Source: Acidaminococcus massiliensis (GTDB taxonomy: Bacteria; Bacillota; Negativicutes; Acidaminococcales; Acidaminococcaceae). From it: 64,000 nt of DNA. Location: NCBI RefSeq assembly GCF_900095825.1, contig NZ_LT608315.1, positions 1,169,873 to 1,233,872 of the forward strand, written 5' to 3'. A program made the translations under genes and the position numbers. Within the stretch, counting starts at the first letter, position 1. Each line of letters begins with the position of its first letter. The notes under the pieces were generated by a model that saw only the letters and a program-made list of their open reading frames with translations, had not been told where the DNA came from and did no database searches. Shown one piece after another: positions 8,733 through 20,611 of the stretch.

Positions 8733-9107
8733 ATGATTCTTGGAATCGGTGTGGATATCCTGGAAGTGGGACGGATCGAACGGGCTTTGAAGCAGAAGGG
8801 CTTCAAGGAGAAAGCGTTCACCGACGAGGAAATCGCCTGCTGTGAACAGAAAGGGGCCCACAGCAGTGAATCTTATGCGGCCCGGTTCGCGGCCAAGGAA
8901 GCTTTTGGCAAGGCACTGGGGACGGGTCTCCAGCCGGGACAGCTCCAGCAGGTGGAAGTGCTCACGGATGAAAAGACCGGGGCTCCCCGGCTCCATGTGA
9001 TGGGGCAGCTGCGGGTGGCTGCCCTGAGCCGCCAAGTGGAGCGGATCCATGTGAGCCTGAGCCATACTGCTGAAAATGCCATAGCCCAAGTGATGCTGGA
9101 GGGATAA
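8733..9107 (+). CDS. acpS: Holo-[acyl-carrier-protein] synthase
   Basis: A 124-residue protein, normal length for AcpS. It carries the metal-binding G-I-D/V-D-I-x-E-V-x-R-I start and the F-A-A-K-E-A-F-G-K-A motif in the middle. It transfers 4'-phosphopantetheine from CoA to apo-ACP in the cytoplasm. The open frame extends far upstream, but ATG 8733 follows GAAGGAA at good spacing and matches the family N-terminus. A possible promoter, TTGTTA (8683-8688) with TAGAAA (8705-8710), lies in the 83-base gap after rarA. The next gene starts one base after the stop. Confidence 0.93.
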   Translation: MILGIGVDILEVGRIERALKQKGFKEKAFTDEEIACCEQKGAHSSESYAARFAAKEAFGKALGTGLQPGQLQQVEVLTDEKTGAPRLHVMGQLRVAALSRQVERIHVSLSHTAENAIAQVMLEG

Positions 9108-9108
9108 G

Positions 9109-10611
9109 ATGAAACTGATTGCAAGTGCAGCCATGAAAAAAGTGGATAGCAAAGCCATCGGGGAGATGGGGATCCCGGAAGCCGTCCTGATCGAGAATGC
9201 GGGCCGTGCCGTGGCCGATGGGGCCGTGGAGCTGCTGGGGGATGTTCGGGAGAAACGGATCATCCTGCTCATCGGCAAGGGGAATAATGGAGGAGACGGT
9301 CTGGCCGCCGCTCGGTTCCTGCTGAAACGGGGAGCTCTGGTGACCTTGGTCCTGGCGGAAGCCCCGGGAAGCTTCGGGCCGGGTGCCGCACTCCAGTATA
9401 AAATCGATCAAAATTTCCCCTTTACCATCCTGCGCTGGGAAAAAGACCAGAATGATGTCCTCCAGGCTTGTGCCCAGGCGGATCTGTTCATCGATGCCCT
9501 GCTGGGGACCAGTTTCCACGGAAAAGTCCGGGAACCCATCCGTTCTCTATTGGAAACTCTCCAGATGGTGCCGGTGCCGGTGCTGGCCGTGGACATCCCC
9601 AGCGGGGTGGAAGCGGATCGCGGGTACACGGACCTGGCACTCCATGCCCGGGCCACCGTGACCATGATCGCTCCCAAACCGGGACTATATCTGTATCCCG
9701 GAGCCAGTTACACGGGCAAGGTGATCCTGGCTGACCTGAACACCCCGCCTTCTCTGGTACTGGAGGCGGAAAGCGATGCGGAACTCCTGACAGAAGATTT
9801 GATCCGCCATGTGCTGCCCAAACGGCCGGCCAATGCCCACAAGGGAATGAACGGAAAAATCGGGATCTTGGCTGGGAGCCTGGGCTATGCCGGAGCAGCG
9901 GAACTCTGCTCTAAGGCAGCGGTCCGGGCGGGAGCCGGTCTGGTGACCCTGTACACTCAGCCGGAAGTGCTCCAGCCCCTCATCATCAAATCCACGGAAG
10001 TGATGGTGCGCCCGGTGACAGAAGCCAGCCTGAAGGCTTTCCAGGCTTATGATGTGGTGGCGGCCGGGCCCGGGGTGGGAAAGGCTCCGGAAACGGTCCA
10101 GTATCTCCGGGAACTGCTGCCCAAGCTGACCCAGCCCCTGGTGCTGGATGCGGATGGGCTCAATGCCCTGGCTGGGGATGATACTCTGCTGACCTCCCTG
10201 AAACAGAAAATTTTTACGCCCCATCCTGGGGAAATGGCCCGGCTGCTGGGGAAAAATGTGGGAGAAATCCTCCAGGATCCGGTCCAGGCAGCCAGGGAAG
10301 GAGCGGCCCGCTGGCAGGCCGTGGTGGTGCTGAAATGCACGCCCACGGTGGTAGCGCTGCCTGCTGGGCAGATCTTCCTCAATACCACTGGCAACGAAGG
10401 CATGGCGACCGGAGGCTGCGGCGACGTGCTCACCGGTACCATCGCGGCTCTCCTGGGGCAGGGGCTGGACCTGGGACAGGCAGCCTGCTGCGGAGTCTAT
10501 CTCCAGGGACTGGCGGGAGATTTGGCAGCCCAGAACGGAAAAATCGGTCTAGCAGCGGGAGACCTGGTGCTCCAGCTGCCTAGGGCGCTGGAGAAAGTCA
10601 GAAAGGGATGA
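9109..10611 (+). CDS. nnr: Bifunctional NAD(P)HX epimerase / ADP-dependent NAD(P)HX dehydratase
   Basis: A 500-residue fusion. The N-terminal YjeF-N epimerase domain (about 1-215) has G-K-G-N-N-G-G-D-G. The C-terminal ribokinase-like carbohydrate-kinase domain (about 225-500) has N-A-H-K-G and the G-C-G-D-V-L-T-G motif with its catalytic aspartate. It repairs hydrated NADH and NADPH. It is adjacent to acpS, an arrangement common in Firmicutes, and is separated by one base. Confidence 0.93.
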   Translation: MKLIASAAMKKVDSKAIGEMGIPEAVLIENAGRAVADGAVELLGDVREKRIILLIGKGNNGGDGLAAARFLLKRGALVTLVLAEAPGSFGPGAALQYKIDQNFPFTILRWEKDQNDVLQACAQADLFIDALLGTSFHGKVREPIRSLLETLQMVPVPVLAVDIPSGVEADRGYTDLALHARATVTMIAPKPGLYLYPGASYTGKVILADLNTPPSLVLEAESDAELLTEDLIRHVLPKRPANAHKGMNGKIGILAGSLGYAGAAELCSKAAVRAGAGLVTLYTQPEVLQPLIIKSTEVMVRPVTEASLKAFQAYDVVAAGPGVGKAPETVQYLRELLPKLTQPLVLDADGLNALAGDDTLLTSLKQKIFTPHPGEMARLLGKNVGEILQDPVQAAREGAARWQAVVVLKCTPTVVALPAGQIFLNTTGNEGMATGGCGDVLTGTIAALLGQGLDLGQAACCGVYLQGLAGDLAAQNGKIGLAAGDLVLQLPRALEKVRKG

Positions 10612-10615
10612 AAGG

Positions 10616-10652
10616 AGGCCGGACCGCCCGAAAGCGGACGGCACGCCGGCCT
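10616..10652 (+). terminator. GC-rich hairpin after nnr (possible terminator, weak T tract)
   Basis: The outer stem AGGCCGG (10616-10622) pairs with CCGGCCT (10646-10652) and encloses a second small hairpin CCGC/GCGG with loop CCGAAA. Only GATTT follows, so intrinsic termination is uncertain. Confidence 0.4.
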
Positions 10653-10655
10653 GAT

Positions 10656-10684
10656 TTGCATGAACCCTGTGAAAGTGTTACAAT
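10656..10684 (+). promoter_or_regulatory. Sigma-70/A promoter for the amidase-GerMN operon
   Basis: TTGCAT (10656-10661), 17 bp, TACAAT (10679-10684), about 57 bases before the GTG start. Confidence 0.65.
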
Positions 10685-10741
10685 GGCCGGGTAGTCTGGG
10701 AGGCAGAGGAAACTTGCTGCGTCCCAAGAGGAGGTTCCAAC

Positions 10742-11845
10742 GTGATCAAAAAACTGCTGTTACTATTCTTCTGCCTGGTGGCATGCCTGGGAACAGGAAA
10801 TGCACAGGCCGCAGCCAAAATCCAGGATGTGGTATACGGAGTCAACCCCAACGGCCGGCTGCGGATCGTCCTGGATACCAACCAGGCAACAAGATATAAG
10901 ACGGAAATGCTGGACAATGAACTGCGGGTCACCGTTTATGGCAACCTGAATTCATCCATTCCCCGTGTCACGACTCCCAAGAAGGCCACTTACGTTTCCC
11001 GGGTCTATCTGGAACGGAAGGTCAACGCTACTGTGGTCCATGTGATGATGAAGAAGCCCCTCCAGAAGGGGATGTTCAACGTGTTCAGCCTGAAAGCGGA
11101 CCGGGTGGCAAAACGGCCTACCCGCGTGGTGGTGGATGTGATTGCGGCTCCGCCCCAGAAAACCTTTACTCCCAAAAAGAACAACCGGCCCAGCAGTTCC
11201 CCTTGGCAGTCCACCCGGCCGAAACCCAGCTTCGGAAGCACTTATTCCGTGGTAGGGGGGATCAAGGGCAAACGGATCACTTTGGATGCCGGCCATGGGG
11301 GCACGGATCCAGGGACCCATGGATTGGTGACCGGGACTTATGAAAAGGACGTGACCCTGCCCATCACCAAGAAGGTGAAAGCCCTGCTGGAAAAGAAGGG
11401 AGCCATCGTCTACATGACCCGGACCACTGACGTGGATGTGTACGGACCGGATGCAACGGATGCAGAAGAACTCCAGGCCCGTGTGGATGTGGCAGAAAAC
11501 AGCCATTCGGACATGTTCATCAGCATCCACATCAATGCCAGTGAAAATACCAGTGTGGGCGGATTCTCCACCTATTACCATCCCAAGACGAAATATGACA
11601 TCCAAGTGGCCCAGTGTATCCAGGACCAGCTGATGAAGACCGCCGATGTGGATGATCTGGGGGTCCGGTATGCCAACTTCTATGTGAACAAGAGAAGCAC
11701 CATGCCGGGAGCTTTGGTGGAATGCCTGTTCCTGACCAACAAACGGGAGGAAAAACTCTTGATTTCCGACTGGTTCCAGAACAAGGTGGCCAAAGCCATC
11801 GCAGACGGGATCGAGGATTTCTACAATCAGCACCAAGGAGGTTGA
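10742..11845 (+). CDS. N-acetylmuramoyl-L-alanine amidase with AMIN domain
   Basis: The 367-residue exported protein has a signal peptide (about residues 1-23, ending A-Q-A), an AMIN-like targeting domain (about 27-130) and a proline-rich linker. The C-terminal Amidase_3 domain starts with L-D-A-G-H-G-G and has a zinc histidine. It also has E in T-Y-E-K-D-V, H in S-I-H-I-N-A and E in L-V-E-C-L-F, completing the usual zinc and catalytic set. It would cleave peptidoglycan stem peptides during daughter-cell separation. GTG 10742 is chosen because AGAGGAGG lies 7 bases upstream. The GerMN lipoprotein follows 4 bases later. Confidence 0.9.
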   Translation: MIKKLLLLFFCLVACLGTGNAQAAAKIQDVVYGVNPNGRLRIVLDTNQATRYKTEMLDNELRVTVYGNLNSSIPRVTTPKKATYVSRVYLERKVNATVVHVMMKKPLQKGMFNVFSLKADRVAKRPTRVVVDVIAAPPQKTFTPKKNNRPSSSPWQSTRPKPSFGSTYSVVGGIKGKRITLDAGHGGTDPGTHGLVTGTYEKDVTLPITKKVKALLEKKGAIVYMTRTTDVDVYGPDATDAEELQARVDVAENSHSDMFISIHINASENTSVGGFSTYYHPKTKYDIQVAQCIQDQLMKTADVDDLGVRYANFYVNKRSTMPGALVECLFLTNKREEKLLISDWFQNKVAKAIADGIEDFYNQHQGG

Positions 11846-11849
11846 GCCG

Positions 11850-12398
11850 ATGCAAAAAAAAATGACCCAATGGACGGCAGTGTTCCTGCTGCTGGGTGGG
11901 CTGACTTTCCTGGGAGGCTGCGGTACCCCAAGCACCACTGTGCATCCGGAAAACCAGAAGGAAACGGCAGCAGCGGACCAGAAGTCCGGCAAGACGGCTT
12001 CCCAGGCGGCTGGTCAGACCTTGTACCGGGCGGGGAAGGATGGGAAACTGAAGGCTCAGACGGTAAAGCTTGCAGGAGCCAAGGACAAGCTGCCCCTGGC
12101 AGTCCTGAAGGAACTGGTGGAAAAACAACCCCAGGGGGATACCACATTCCCCAAAGGGCTGAAGGTCAATCAGGTCACCGTCAAGGACAAAGTGGCTACC
12201 GTGGATTTCAGCCGGGAATTCCAGACCCGGCGGGGGGACCATGATACCCTGCTGATGCTTTACGCCGTGGTGGATACCCTTACCGAGTTCCCGGAGATCC
12301 AGAGTGTGAAATTCACCGTAAAGGGAAAACCAGTGACGGTGCTGGGAGGACAGGACCTGTCAGTTCCGCTGCAGCGGGATAAGAAGTATATACAGTGA
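11850..12398 (+). CDS. GerMN-domain lipoprotein
   Basis: A 182-residue lipoprotein (signal peptide, lipobox L-G-G-C near residue 24) with a GerMN domain over the last 110 residues, including T-F-P-K-G-L-K-V and V-A-T-V-D-F-S-R-E-F. GerMN proteins occur with amidases and in spore germination. Here the neighbour is a cell-wall amidase, so an envelope-remodelling role is likelier than sporulation. AAGGAGG lies 9 bases before ATG 11850. The stop codon lies inside the left arm of the terminator at 12395-12445. Confidence 0.85.
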   Translation: MQKKMTQWTAVFLLLGGLTFLGGCGTPSTTVHPENQKETAAADQKSGKTASQAAGQTLYRAGKDGKLKAQTVKLAGAKDKLPLAVLKELVEKQPQGDTTFPKGLKVNQVTVKDKVATVDFSREFQTRRGDHDTLLMLYAVVDTLTEFPEIQSVKFTVKGKPVTVLGGQDLSVPLQRDKKYIQ

Positions 12399-12445
12399 AA
12401 AAGAGGACTTGCGGTACATTATGTGCCGCAAGTCCTCTTTTTCAC
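12395..12445 (+). terminator. 20-bp perfect terminator hairpin containing the GerMN stop codon
   Basis: Left arm 12395-12414 and right arm 12426-12445 are perfect complements starting GTGAAAAAGAGG. The TGA stop (12396-12398) is within the left arm. The loop is 11 bases. The arms include an A run and a T run, so it is potentially bidirectional. Confidence 0.85.
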
Positions 12446-12504
12446 TTTTCTCTCATTTTCCCCCGCTATACTGGAACCAACAAATCGCAGAGGAGGTATC
12501 TGGT

Positions 12505-13890
12505 ATGCACTGTAAAAAATCTTTTCTGGCTTTCTGTCTGTTGGCTTCTTTGGGGGCTGCAGTCCCTGGTTTTGCCGGGGTTCCGGCAGAAGCAGGGACC
12601 GCACCTGCTGTACTGGGCCAGGGAAATCCGCCGCCTCTGCCTCCGGAGGGAAAGGCACCCCAAGGGATGCCCCCCGGAGAGTTCAATCCTCCTGGCCAAG
12701 TGATCCAGGGGACGGCTGCTGCAGAACTGAAGACAAATGGTGTCTATACGGATCAGACGTATCCTTCTGTGGGCAATGATGAAAATGCCCTGCGGGTCAC
12801 TGGGGCCACCGTGAACCTGGACCAGGTGGCCATCCGGAAAACGGCCGGTACTTCCTCCCAAACGGAAGGAGGGGACTTCTACGGTATGAATGCAGCTTTT
12901 CTGGCCACAGACGGGGCCAAAGTGACCATCAAGAATTCCAGTGTCCTGTCTTCGGTCAAAAATGGCAATGGCCTGTTCTGTTACGGGAAAGGCACTTCCT
13001 TGGATGCGGAAAATGTCACCATTGACACCACCGGAGATCATTCTGGAGGGATCCAGACCACCGGCGGGGGAATTACCCGGGCCTGGAATTTGAAAATCCA
13101 TACTTCCGGGAATTCATCGGCGGCCATCCGGTCCGACCGGGGCGGAGGCATGGTCCAGGTGAACGGAGGGACTTATGTTACCGAAGGCAGCGGCTCTCCG
13201 GCCATCTATTCTACAGCGGCTATTTCTGTCCAGGATGCAGCCCTCCAGGCGGCCCATTCGGAAGGGGCCGTGATCGAAGGGAAGAACAGCATCCGGCTGG
13301 TCAACTGTACTTTGGAAGGAGCCATGGATGGCCAACGGACCCTGGGAGACCGGACTTTCGCAGAAGAGAATGTCCATGGCGTGATGATCTACCAATCCAT
13401 GAGCGGAGACGCGGAACAGGGAACCTCTTCTTTTGCCATGGAAGGAGGAAAACTGATCTGCCATCAGGGCGACTTGTTCTATGTGACCAATACGGACTGC
13501 ACCCTGGATCTTACTGGGGTATCCCTGGAAAACTTGGACCGCAAAGGAAAACTCCTGCGGGTGACAGGGAACAGCGCCTCCCGGGGCTGGGGGAAAGCAG
13601 GCAGCAACGGAGGAAAGGCCAAAGTGACAGCAGTAGGGCAGAAGCTCCAGGGGGACATTGTGGTGGATACCATTTCCCACCTGGACCTGACACTGGGGAA
13701 AGGGACTGTATTCCAGGGAGCCATCGCTTTGGAGAAAAATCCCAGCGGCACTGCCCTTGGCAGCAACATTGCCGTGACCGTGGAAAAAGGTGCTACTTGG
13801 AACCTGACCGGAGACAGCACCGTGGATACCCTGGTGAACCATGGGAAGATCAATCTGAAGGGGCATAAGCTGACGGTGTTGGAGAAATGA
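12505..13890 (+). CDS. Secreted right-handed beta-helix protein of unknown function
   Basis: A 461-residue protein. The signal peptide ends near A-F-A-G-V-P-A-E-A, followed by a Pro/Gly-rich stretch (P-P-P-L-P-P-E-G and similar) and then repeated short beta-strand units rich in G, N, T, S and V that are typical of parallel beta-helices. The C-terminal third (G-D-I-V-V-D-T-I-S-H-L-D-L-T-L) resembles Cthe_2159-type carbohydrate-binding beta-helix proteins by general look only. No LPXTG, no beta-barrel and no SLH domain is seen, so attachment is unknown. ATG 12505 follows AGGAGG; the upstream in-frame extension runs through the terminator and is rejected. A weak promoter may use TATACT at 12467-12472. 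Confidence 0.75.
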   Translation: MHCKKSFLAFCLLASLGAAVPGFAGVPAEAGTAPAVLGQGNPPPLPPEGKAPQGMPPGEFNPPGQVIQGTAAAELKTNGVYTDQTYPSVGNDENALRVTGATVNLDQVAIRKTAGTSSQTEGGDFYGMNAAFLATDGAKVTIKNSSVLSSVKNGNGLFCYGKGTSLDAENVTIDTTGDHSGGIQTTGGGITRAWNLKIHTSGNSSAAIRSDRGGGMVQVNGGTYVTEGSGSPAIYSTAAISVQDAALQAAHSEGAVIEGKNSIRLVNCTLEGAMDGQRTLGDRTFAEENVHGVMIYQSMSGDAEQGTSSFAMEGGKLICHQGDLFYVTNTDCTLDLTGVSLENLDRKGKLLRVTGNSASRGWGKAGSNGGKAKVTAVGQKLQGDIVVDTISHLDLTLGKGTVFQGAIALEKNPSGTALGSNIAVTVEKGATWNLTGDSTVDTLVNHGKINLKGHKLTVLEK

Positions 13891-13892
13891 GA

Positions 13893-13946
13893 AAAAGGGG
13901 GATGTTGCACGTGTGAAAATCACAAACGTGCAACATCCCCTTTTTT
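13893..13946. terminator. Bidirectional terminator between converging genes
   Basis: The 15-bp stem GGGGATGTTGCACGT (13898-13912) pairs with 13926-13940. AAAAA precedes on the left and TTTTTT follows on the right, so it serves both the + gene ending at 13890 and putP, whose reading frame ends on the minus strand at 13946. It contains the TGTTGC/GCAACA core. Confidence 0.85.
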
Positions 13947-15433
13947 CACGCTTTTTTCAATTTTTCAACCGCCTCGTCGTACCGGGCTGTTATCTCTGCT
14001 TCCGGTTCTTTGTCCATCAGGCTGACGATGAGGATGGCCAGGCAGGAAAGGACGAATCCAGGAATGATTTCATAGACGCCGGTGAAGGCAAAAAAATTCT
14101 TCCAGATCAGGACCGTGGAACCTCCCACCACGATCCCTGCAAAGGCTCCATCCGTGGTCATCCGGCGCCAGAATAGGGAGAACAGGACCAGAGGCCCGAA
14201 AGCTGCCCCGAATCCAGCCCAGGCGTAAGACACAATGTTCAGGATCATGCTGTCTGGATTCATGGCCAGGACCAGGGAGAGGGCGGAGACCACAATGATC
14301 ATCATCCGGCTCATACGCACCAGTTCTCCGGCAGTGGCCTTGGGATTGATCAGGATCTTATAGAAATCTGTGGTGAAGGAGGAGGCTGCTACCAGGAGCT
14401 GGCTGTCCGAGGTACTCATGATGGCTCCCAAAATCCCGGAGGTAATGATTCCAGCTAGGAAGGGATGATAGAATTTCCCGCTCATCTGGATGAAGACAGT
14501 TTCCGCGGCCCCGCCTTTCAGCACATCTCCCAGATAGACCCGCCCAGTCAGCCCTACCAGCACGGCCATGGCCAGGGAAATGATGACCCAGGTAACGGCG
14601 ATGTGGGTAGCCTGCCGGATGCTCTTGGGATCCCGGATGGCCATGAAACGGACCAGGATATGAGGCTGGCCGAAATAGCCCAGGCCCCAAGCCAGGAGGG
14701 AGATGATGGCGGTGAGGCTCAGCACACTGCCGTCGGCGCCTCTCACCATGTTGAAATAATAGGGGCTGATGGCATTCAGCCGTTCAATGGTGGGACCCAC
14801 GCCGCCGATATAGTACATGGCCGTGACTGGGACCACCAGGATGGAAAAGAACATGAGGAATCCCTGGAACAAATCCGTCCAGCATACGGCGGCAAAACCG
14901 CCCATCAGGGTATAGAAAACCACGATGCCGGCGGTCAGGAACAGGGAATAACGGTAGTCCAGCCCAAAGGCCGTATTGAAGAGCTTGCCTCCGGCCACGA
15001 AGCTGGAAGAGGTGTAGATCAGGAAAAAAATAAAAATAAAGAAAGCAGAGGCAATCCGCAGTTTCCGGTGCTTGTCATAGAACCGATTGTCGAAGTATTC
15101 CGGCAGGGTGATGGCGTTTCCCATGACGGAAGTGAAGATCCGCAGCCGTTTGGCCACCACGATCCAGTTGACCCAGGTGCCGATGATCAGTCCCAACGCA
15201 ATCCAAAAGGCACTGATGCCGGCCATATAGGCATAACCGGGCAGCCCCATGAGCATCCATCCGCTCATATCTGAGGCTTCTGCACTCATGGATGTGACCC
15301 AGGGCCCCAGAGCACGCCCCCCCAGTGCGTACCCCTCCATATCTTCATCCTTTTTATAGGTAATCAGGCCGATTCCGATCAGTACTGCGAAATACAGTAC
15401 CAGAGCCACTACTGTGCTCAGTGCGATATGCAT
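13946..15433 (-). CDS. putP: Sodium/proline symporter (SSS family)
   Basis: A 495-residue, 12-13 span membrane protein of the sodium:solute symporter family. It has the PutP-like S-A-E-A-S-D-M-S-G-W-M near residue 50 and a G-G-F-A-A-V-C-W-T-D-L-F-Q-G motif near residue 185. It takes up L-proline with Na+. Two ATGs lie three codons apart (15442 and 15433). AGGAAAGG abuts the first and is 9 bases before the second, so 15433 is preferred. The gene stands alone on the minus strand, with its own promoter at 15467-15495. Confidence 0.9.
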   Translation of the reverse strand: MHIALSTVVALVLYFAVLIGIGLITYKKDEDMEGYALGGRALGPWVTSMSAEASDMSGWMLMGLPGYAYMAGISAFWIALGLIIGTWVNWIVVAKRLRIFTSVMGNAITLPEYFDNRFYDKHRKLRIASAFFIFIFFLIYTSSSFVAGGKLFNTAFGLDYRYSLFLTAGIVVFYTLMGGFAAVCWTDLFQGFLMFFSILVVPVTAMYYIGGVGPTIERLNAISPYYFNMVRGADGSVLSLTAIISLLAWGLGYFGQPHILVRFMAIRDPKSIRQATHIAVTWVIISLAMAVLVGLTGRVYLGDVLKGGAAETVFIQMSGKFYHPFLAGIITSGILGAIMSTSDSQLLVAASSFTTDFYKILINPKATAGELVRMSRMMIIVVSALSLVLAMNPDSMILNIVSYAWAGFGAAFGPLVLFSLFWRRMTTDGAFAGIVVGGSTVLIWKNFFAFTGVYEIIPGFVLSCLAILIVSLMDKEPEAEITARYDEAVEKLKKA

Positions 15434-15466
15434 AGACAACATCCTTTCCTGTTATGAATAAAATTC

Positions 15467-15495
15467 ATTATATAATAGAAAATTCTTCAACGCAA
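15467..15495 (-). promoter_or_regulatory. Promoter for putP
   Basis: On the minus strand, TTGCGT (bases 15495-15490), a 17-bp spacer and consensus TATAAT (bases 15472-15467). It is followed by an AT-rich leader of about 25 bases to the ribosome binding site. Confidence 0.65.
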
Positions 15496-15532
15496 TAAAA
15501 TCCAGGATCCCTGTTTTTCTTTCATCTCGCCC

Positions 15533-15561
15533 TTGCCTTTTGCCTGTCTTTAATATAAAAT
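15533..15561 (+). promoter_or_regulatory. Possible promoter for the DUF1934-argS-pyrG transcript
   Basis: TTGCCT (15533-15538), 17 bp, TAAAAT (15556-15561). The leader to ATG 15698 is about 130 bases. It holds an imperfect stem, GAGGG-C-TTGC (15623-15632) with GCAA-CCCTC (15669-15677), just before the ribosome binding site. The 264-base gap 15434-15697 holds only these signals. Confidence 0.4.
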
Positions 15562-16118
15562 AAACAAGAATAAGGCAAGACAATATTTTTTTGCTGACAG
15601 ATACTACATAACGCATCCAAATGAGGGCTTGCTCCTTCGCCGCGCTGATGGTGCTGGCTTGCACAGGGGCAACCCTCTACTTATTGTGGAGAGGGCCATG
15701 ACACCTGTTAAGATCACCATCCATAGCGAAACCCTTGGAGAGGGGGCTGCCCAGCCCATGACGCTGGTAGCTTTCGGACAGCTGACGGAAAAGGGCGGAA
15801 CCACCTATGTCCGGTATGCAGAATCTCAAGTGACCGGCATGGAAGGGACCCGCACCACCCTGAAGTGGACGGAGGATTCCCTGACGGTGATCCGGCATGG
15901 CCGTTATGAACATCGGCAGCAGTATGAACGGGGCCGGAACAGTTCGTTTCAGTACAGGACCCCGTATTTTACTGTTCCCATGATGGTCTATACCCGGGAA
16001 CTGACCATTTCCCGGAAAGGACATGCCTGGCAGGTCCAGGTGTACTATGACCTGGAAATGGACAGCCAGCCCAATGGAAGCGTTCGGCTGCGAATCGAGA
16101 TCGAGGAGGAAGAAAAGC

Positions 16119-19453
<3,335 letters not shown>

Positions 19454-19497
19454 GATAGGGCAATGAAAATTGCCGAACGAATTGGGAGGCGTATGGA

Positions 19498-20460
19498 ATG
19501 AACAGAGAATTATCCATGGAATTTGTCCGTGTAACGGAAGCTGCAGCAATTGCCAGTGCCCGCGGCGTAGGCCGGGGGGACAAGAACGGCATTGACCAGC
19601 TGGCCGTGGACGCCATGCGGAAAATGTTTGACACCGTCCATATCAACGGTACGGTGGTCATCGGCGAAGGGGAAATGGATGAAGCCCCGATGCTGTATAT
19701 CGGTGAAGAAGTGGGAGCCGGCGGTCCTGAAGTGGACATTGCCGTGGATCCTGTGGAAGGGACCAACCTGGTGGCCAAAGGCCAGAACGGCGCCATTGCC
19801 GTCATCGCCATTGCTCCCAAAGGCTGTCTGCTCCATGCTCCGGATATGTACATGGATAAGATTGCCGTAGGACCTCGGGCCAAAGGATGCATCAACATCG
19901 ATGATCCTGTAAGCGTGAACCTGGAACGGGTGGCCAAGGCGCTGCACCGGAATGTGAACGACCTGACGGTAGTAGCCCTGGACCGGCCCCGCCACAGGAA
20001 AATCATTGAAGAAGTCCGTTCCGTAGGTGCCCGGATCCGTCTCATCAGCGACGGGGATGTGGATCCCATCATCGATGCCGGCATCGAAGGGACCGGCGTC
20101 CATATGTACATCGGCCGGGGCGGCGCTCCGGAAGGGGTGCTGGCTGCCTGCGGGCTGAAATGCCTGGGCGGCGACATGCAGGCCCGGCTGGTCCCGGAAA
20201 ACGAGGACCAGGCGGAACGGTGCCGGAAGATGGGCATCGAAGACACCAAGAAGATCCTGACCATCGATGATCTGGTCAAGGGAGATGACTGCATGTTCAC
20301 GGCAACGGCCATCACCAACTGTGACATGCTCCGGGGAGTCAACTACTTCGGCAACGGGGCCCGTACCCATACCATTTCTATGCGGTATGCCACTGGGACG
20401 GTCCGCTTCATCGATGCGGTCCATACCTTCGACCGGAACGACATCAATATCAAACTGTAA
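19498..20460 (+). CDS. glpX: Fructose-1,6-bisphosphatase class II
   Basis: A 320-residue GlpX-type phosphatase. It has the metal-binding G-E-G-E-M-D-E-A-P and D-P-V-E-G-T-N motifs of the lithium-sensitive phosphatase fold, and G-x-A-P-E-G-V-L near residue 210. It removes phosphate from fructose 1,6-bisphosphate in gluconeogenesis, as expected in an amino-acid-fermenting organism. ATG 19498 follows GGGAGG. The ATG five bases upstream is out of frame. A promoter lies at 19425 and an unusual hairpin-repeat region follows the stop. Confidence 0.93.
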   Translation: MNRELSMEFVRVTEAAAIASARGVGRGDKNGIDQLAVDAMRKMFDTVHINGTVVIGEGEMDEAPMLYIGEEVGAGGPEVDIAVDPVEGTNLVAKGQNGAIAVIAIAPKGCLLHAPDMYMDKIAVGPRAKGCINIDDPVSVNLERVAKALHRNVNDLTVVALDRPRHRKIIEEVRSVGARIRLISDGDVDPIIDAGIEGTGVHMYIGRGGAPEGVLAACGLKCLGGDMQARLVPENEDQAERCRKMGIEDTKKILTIDDLVKGDDCMFTATAITNCDMLRGVNYFGNGARTHTISMRYATGTVRFIDAVHTFDRNDINIKL

Positions 20461-20466
20461 GGGAAA

Positions 20467-20492
20467 GGGGCTGTTGCATTTGCAACGGCCCC
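20467..20492 (+). terminator. Hairpin with TGTTGC core after glpX
   Basis: GGGGCTGTTGCA (20467-20478) pairs with TGCAACGGCCCC (20481-20492) through one wobble pair. No T run follows; instead the 7-base repeats begin at the very next base. It may act with the second hairpin at 20555. Confidence 0.6.
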
Positions 20493-20551
20493 GTCAACGG
20501 TCAGCTGTCAACTGTCAACGGCCGTTGAACGCTGACTGTTGACTGCTGACA
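20493..20551. repeat. Mirrored 7-base repeat array between two hairpins
   Basis: Four units, GTCAACG, GTCAGCT, GTCAACT and GTCAACG, run without gaps from 20493. After GCC come four units in the opposite sense: GTTGAAC, GCTGACT, GTTGACT and GCTGACA, ending at 20551. The whole is an imperfect palindrome centred near 20522, flanked by the hairpins at 20467 and 20555. Confidence 0.65.
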
Positions 20552-20554
20552 ATC

Positions 20555-20586
20555 AGAGGGGTGTTGCCCAGCAACACCCCTCTTTC
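20555..20586 (+). terminator. 13-bp perfect terminator hairpin before mfd
   Basis: AGAGGGGTGTTGC (20555-20567) pairs perfectly with 20571-20583 around a CCA loop, then TTT. The inner stem is the TGTTGC/GCAACA core. It lies 29 bases before mfd and so separates glpX from mfd. Confidence 0.75.
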
Positions 20587-20611
20587 CCTATTTCCATAAA
20601 GAGAGAATTTT

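Noticed and set aside
10616-10741. Small RNA (SRP-like) before the amidase gene
   Set aside because: A GC-rich hairpin exists, but the SRP RNA core motifs are absent; a promoter and ribosome binding site explain the rest.
15452-15664. 70-residue minus-strand open frame upstream of putP
   Set aside because: It overlaps the putP promoter, has no ribosome binding site and looks like chance AT-rich sequence.
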